Source: Musa acuminata AAA Group (lineage: Eukaryota; Streptophyta; Magnoliopsida; Zingiberales; Musaceae). From it: a DNA stretch of 64,000 bases. The translations under genes were made by a program, and so were the position numbers. Positions within the stretch are counted from its first letter, which is position 1; each line of letters begins with the position of its first letter. A model generated the notes under the pieces. It ran no database searches. It was not told the origin of the DNA and saw only the letters and a list, made by a program, of their open reading frames with translations. Shown one piece after another: positions 61,287 through 64,000 of this stretch. The stretch spans positions 11,418,501 through 11,482,500 of the forward strand of contig NC_088327.1 of NCBI RefSeq assembly GCF_036884655.1. Direction: 5' to 3'.

Positions 61287-61685
61287 TTAATTAGTATTTT
61301 GATCTTTATATTTTTTAAAATTATACTGGGATTTCTATATTTATATTTATGAAAGTAAGATATTTAACCTTATGATCGAGTCTTTCTAGTTCATTGATCA
61401 ATTTGTATGACCACCAAATATTTGATCATTTGGATTGATTATAATTATGTCGAATATAAATCTCAAGAATTTTGTTTTACTTTCTGAATTTATTCTTTTT
61501 TCTTCTTTGTCATACTTCAGTTTACCAAGTATGATATTTCTATAAGCAAAGTCGACGACGTGAGAAGAAACGAGATTAAACATTTCATTTTGTAAGTATA
61601 GATATCTCAATATAACTTTTAAAAATATAAAGATCGGAATACTAAAAGTAACTAATTATAAAGGATAATTTATAATTAATCCTAA
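61287..61685. mobile_element. Small TIR element (MITE-like), same family as 30765-31645
   Basis: The left arm (taattagtattttgatctttatattttttaaaattatac...gatatttaa) and right arm (minus strand taattagttacttttagtattccgatctttatatttttaaaagttata...) are inverted copies over about 80 bp. The roughly 240-bp interior has no coding content. The terminal sequence matches the larger relic at 30.8-31.6 kb. Confidence 0.5.
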
Positions 61686-61983
61686 ATTTGTTACAGCTAA
61701 AATCTCATCAAGATAAAAAATAAATAACTTTGGTAATTTACGTCATAATTTATAGGAAGTTTTTTTATTAGTGTGACCCTCCACTCAAACTAAGGCGTTA
61801 GAGTGTTGGATCAAAGTAATTCTCTTTTAATCTCTATCATCATAAAAAAAAATATTTTTTTTTTAAAGAAAAATTTATGTTTCAATGCCGACAGTCAAAG
61901 AAGAGTCAACCAACGGAGATTAACTACAAAAACTAGAAAAATAATAAAATAGATAAATATGAAAATTACTGACTTCGGAAGGA

Positions 61984-61985
<2 letters not shown>

Positions 61986-62035
<50 letters not shown>
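61986..62035. repeat. (TA)n microsatellite
   Basis: About 24 TA units ending in a short (CA) run. Confidence 0.95.
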
Positions 62036-62042
<7 letters not shown>

Positions 62043-62265
62043 TGCAACTTAGCAGAATAATCAAATGGATAGATATTAAAACCACTGATTCTTCTATTAT
62101 AGAAGGAATGGACTGACCTTCCATTGGGTCGGCCCACAGTATAGCCGACCAAGCCCGCCAATGGTGGCCCAGTATAACGCTGGGGTAATCCGCTTCGTGA
62201 CGCATCTGAATTCTGAGATCCAAGGTCGAAGACACGTACACACAGTACGTGTGTGTGTGCTGTAC

Positions 62266-62542
62266 TCATCTCCAAATGGCAGCCAAGTTTAGCTCATGGA
62301 AGCAAGTCGGGTTTTGTTCCGCAGCTCGGTCGCCGGCATCGGACTCAAACAGCGATGCTGGTGCTATCATAGGAGCATGCAGTTCCATGAGCCTTTGGCT
62401 CAAGTCGTCTTCTTCACGGTGCAAGCTTCGGATCTGGTTGCTGAAACCTGCATGTAGATGAGCTACGTACTTGGACACCAAGCTTTCTATCGACTGTCAT
62501 ATGAGAGGAAGAACTGACGGGTGAGCATATGAATGCCTTGAT

Positions 62543-62575
<33 letters not shown>

Positions 62576-62731
62576 AGTCGGTATGTTCTTGCCGAGGCAA
62601 AATGCATGTGAAGTGTGGCAGACCAAATAAAGTTCAGACCTACCACTGTACTCACCATGCATGATTAGCTCAAGCAATTTCTTGGTGTTCTTCCTATTCT
62701 TAAGCAACAACCAACACAGACCTGTTTGCAC
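62266..62731 (-). CDS. Unrecognised coding-like exon(s)
   Basis: A minus-strand frame closing at 62266 and open back to an acceptor-like cag near 62500 encodes about 75 residues: SIESLVSKYVAHLHAGFSNQ, then a charged IRSLHREEDDLSQRLMELHAP helix, ending ELNLAAIWR. It has no ATG of its own at the start. A further possible exon upstream (about 62654-62720), bounded by cag and G|gtgagt, reads CWLLLKNRKNTKKLLELIMHG. The frames do not join directly in the phases I tried. It may be the 3' end of a gene whose 5' exons lie to the right, or a gene fragment. Function unknown. Confidence 0.25.
62546..62573. repeat. (GA)n microsatellite
   Basis: About 14 GA units, inside the apparent intron of the unrecognised exon pair. 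Confidence 0.9.
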
Positions 62732-62734
62732 TCA

Positions 62735-63856
62735 CATCACAAAAAGAGATGATAGATTGATGACTACAAAAAAGAGGAGGAAAAAATCGATTTGGTGCAT
62801 TAGGCTCCGTTCTATCCGTAATTTGATGACTATAAATTATGATACATTAATTTATATTATTTTATTCTTATAAATAAATATTTTTTAAAAAAATTATCCG
62901 TTCGTAAACCTATTTTGCCAAACTAGTATCTGAGCTTACTTCAAATTTTATTTAGATATTTATTTTTCTATTCATACTCATTATAAACTCAGGTATTCTA
63001 ATCCGACTCGAATCGAGTAGATACATGTTATCTAAAAAAAAAAAAAAATCAAGTATGCTTTGATCAACATCAAAAATAAACATATAGGATACTATCTCAG
63101 CTGACCTAATAAATCACAGTGTGATTGATTACTTTGAATTGTTGCTCTTTCATAGCTCTTCTTTTAGGTCAGTTTGGGAAGGCAGTCGCCAACTTCCAAT
63201 CAGACAACGAAAGGAATCCATGGCTATCATTTCCCATGTAGGAGTGGCTTCCTCCCACTTTATGATCTCCACTTGTGATAGAGATTGTCATTGCGATGAT
63301 AAGTAGCATCCAAAGACCCATTGAGTGAGTCTTAAGCCAATGAACAAGTCTTGAGTGAAGGAAACGTATCTAAGGTTGGCGAGAAGTAGATTTGAACTTT
63401 CATGATGTAAATCAAATCATCACCTTATTATTTTTTGGCCAGAAGAATGCGAATCCACCAAATCAGTGGTTAATGGTTTAGACGAAGGTGTGGCTACGAG
63501 CTGACCATTTGATGTCTTAGAGGTCAAAAGGATTGCTTTAGCAATAAGATCAAAATTAGGCTAAGATTTTATCTAACAATGCATTGTTGACTTATAAGAA
63601 TAGATGATATATAATTGGATATATTGAATGATCCAAAAAAATAATCAAAATCCAACTAAGACACCGATATAACCTAAAAATGAGTCATTATCTATGTGAG
63701 CTCGATCCTTTTTTAATCTCTTACATTATTCACATCAATATTTTTCTTACATCTATCGTGTAAATCTATCTATGAGTGCAACATAAAAAAAAGGATATAA
63801 TACAATATATTATTATGTGACATTCTTTTAATCAATATCAAATCATATAAAAGTAT

Positions 63857-63906
<50 letters not shown>

Positions 63907-64000
63907 TGCGGGTAATACACGCAAGTGAAGAAAAATTCAAGGAGGACAAGAGCTTCACGTATCAAGTTCATGGTGGTGTAGGTGAGCATGCCAATATCTC
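62735..64000. other. AT-rich end of window, no gene seen
   Basis: Short frames only. A (GA)n microsatellite with an interruption lies at 63859-63902 and an A14 run near 63034. Confidence 0.45.
63859..63902. repeat. (GA)n microsatellite
   Basis: About 22 units with one AA interruption. Confidence 0.93.

Overview
This is a stretch of plant nuclear DNA. Genes have GT-AG introns, lie in AT-rich gaps full of microsatellites, and are mixed with copia and gypsy LTR-retrotransposon debris. Several genes have the GC-rich, alanine/proline-rich 5' coding ends typical of monocots. The protein sequences suggest a commelinid monocot, and banana (Musa/Ensete) or a relative is my best guess. That is inference; nothing here names the species.

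Layout. 1-7,630 is retrotransposon territory. A tandem, decayed Ty1-copia array has long terminal repeats (about 1.36 and 1.16 kb), each carrying an intact intron-containing elongator tRNA-Met gene. Its pol remnant is split by a 1.2-kb solo-LTR-like insertion. 7,630-20,000 holds tubulin-folding cofactor C (+), a CAMTA-related gene that encodes only the CG-1 DNA-binding end (-), and a CFL1-like WW-domain gene (-). 21,500-26,130 is GC-rich and contains a 4.0-kb gypsy-type element with LTRs, PBS, PPT and a gag broken by three amber codons, but a 57-bp tandem repeat array where pol should be. 26,740-36,000 holds an NDR1/HIN1-like membrane protein gene with a one-base frame break (+), an Ole e 1-like secreted protein (-), a TIR transposon relic, and a complete ten-exon inositol-3-phosphate synthase gene (-).

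40,360-43,040 holds ribosomal protein uS9/S16 (-) facing an uncertain small gene (+). 43,000-48,500 is mostly repeats, including a gypsy-LTR-like block with a 75-bp inverted repeat. 48,520-62,500 holds a membrane-anchored RLCK-VII kinase (+), an E-class PPR protein (-), a plastid PH-like/DUF304 protein (-), an HD-Zip I transcription factor (-) and an unidentified coding-like exon (-).

The genes are individually promoted and form no operon or obvious pathway cluster. Multi-exon models were built by hand from splice signals; in all six the spliced length is a multiple of three and gives a family-like protein, which is the main support for them. The most unusual items are the tRNA genes inside LTRs, the CG-1-only CAMTA gene and the gag-plus-minisatellite retroelement.
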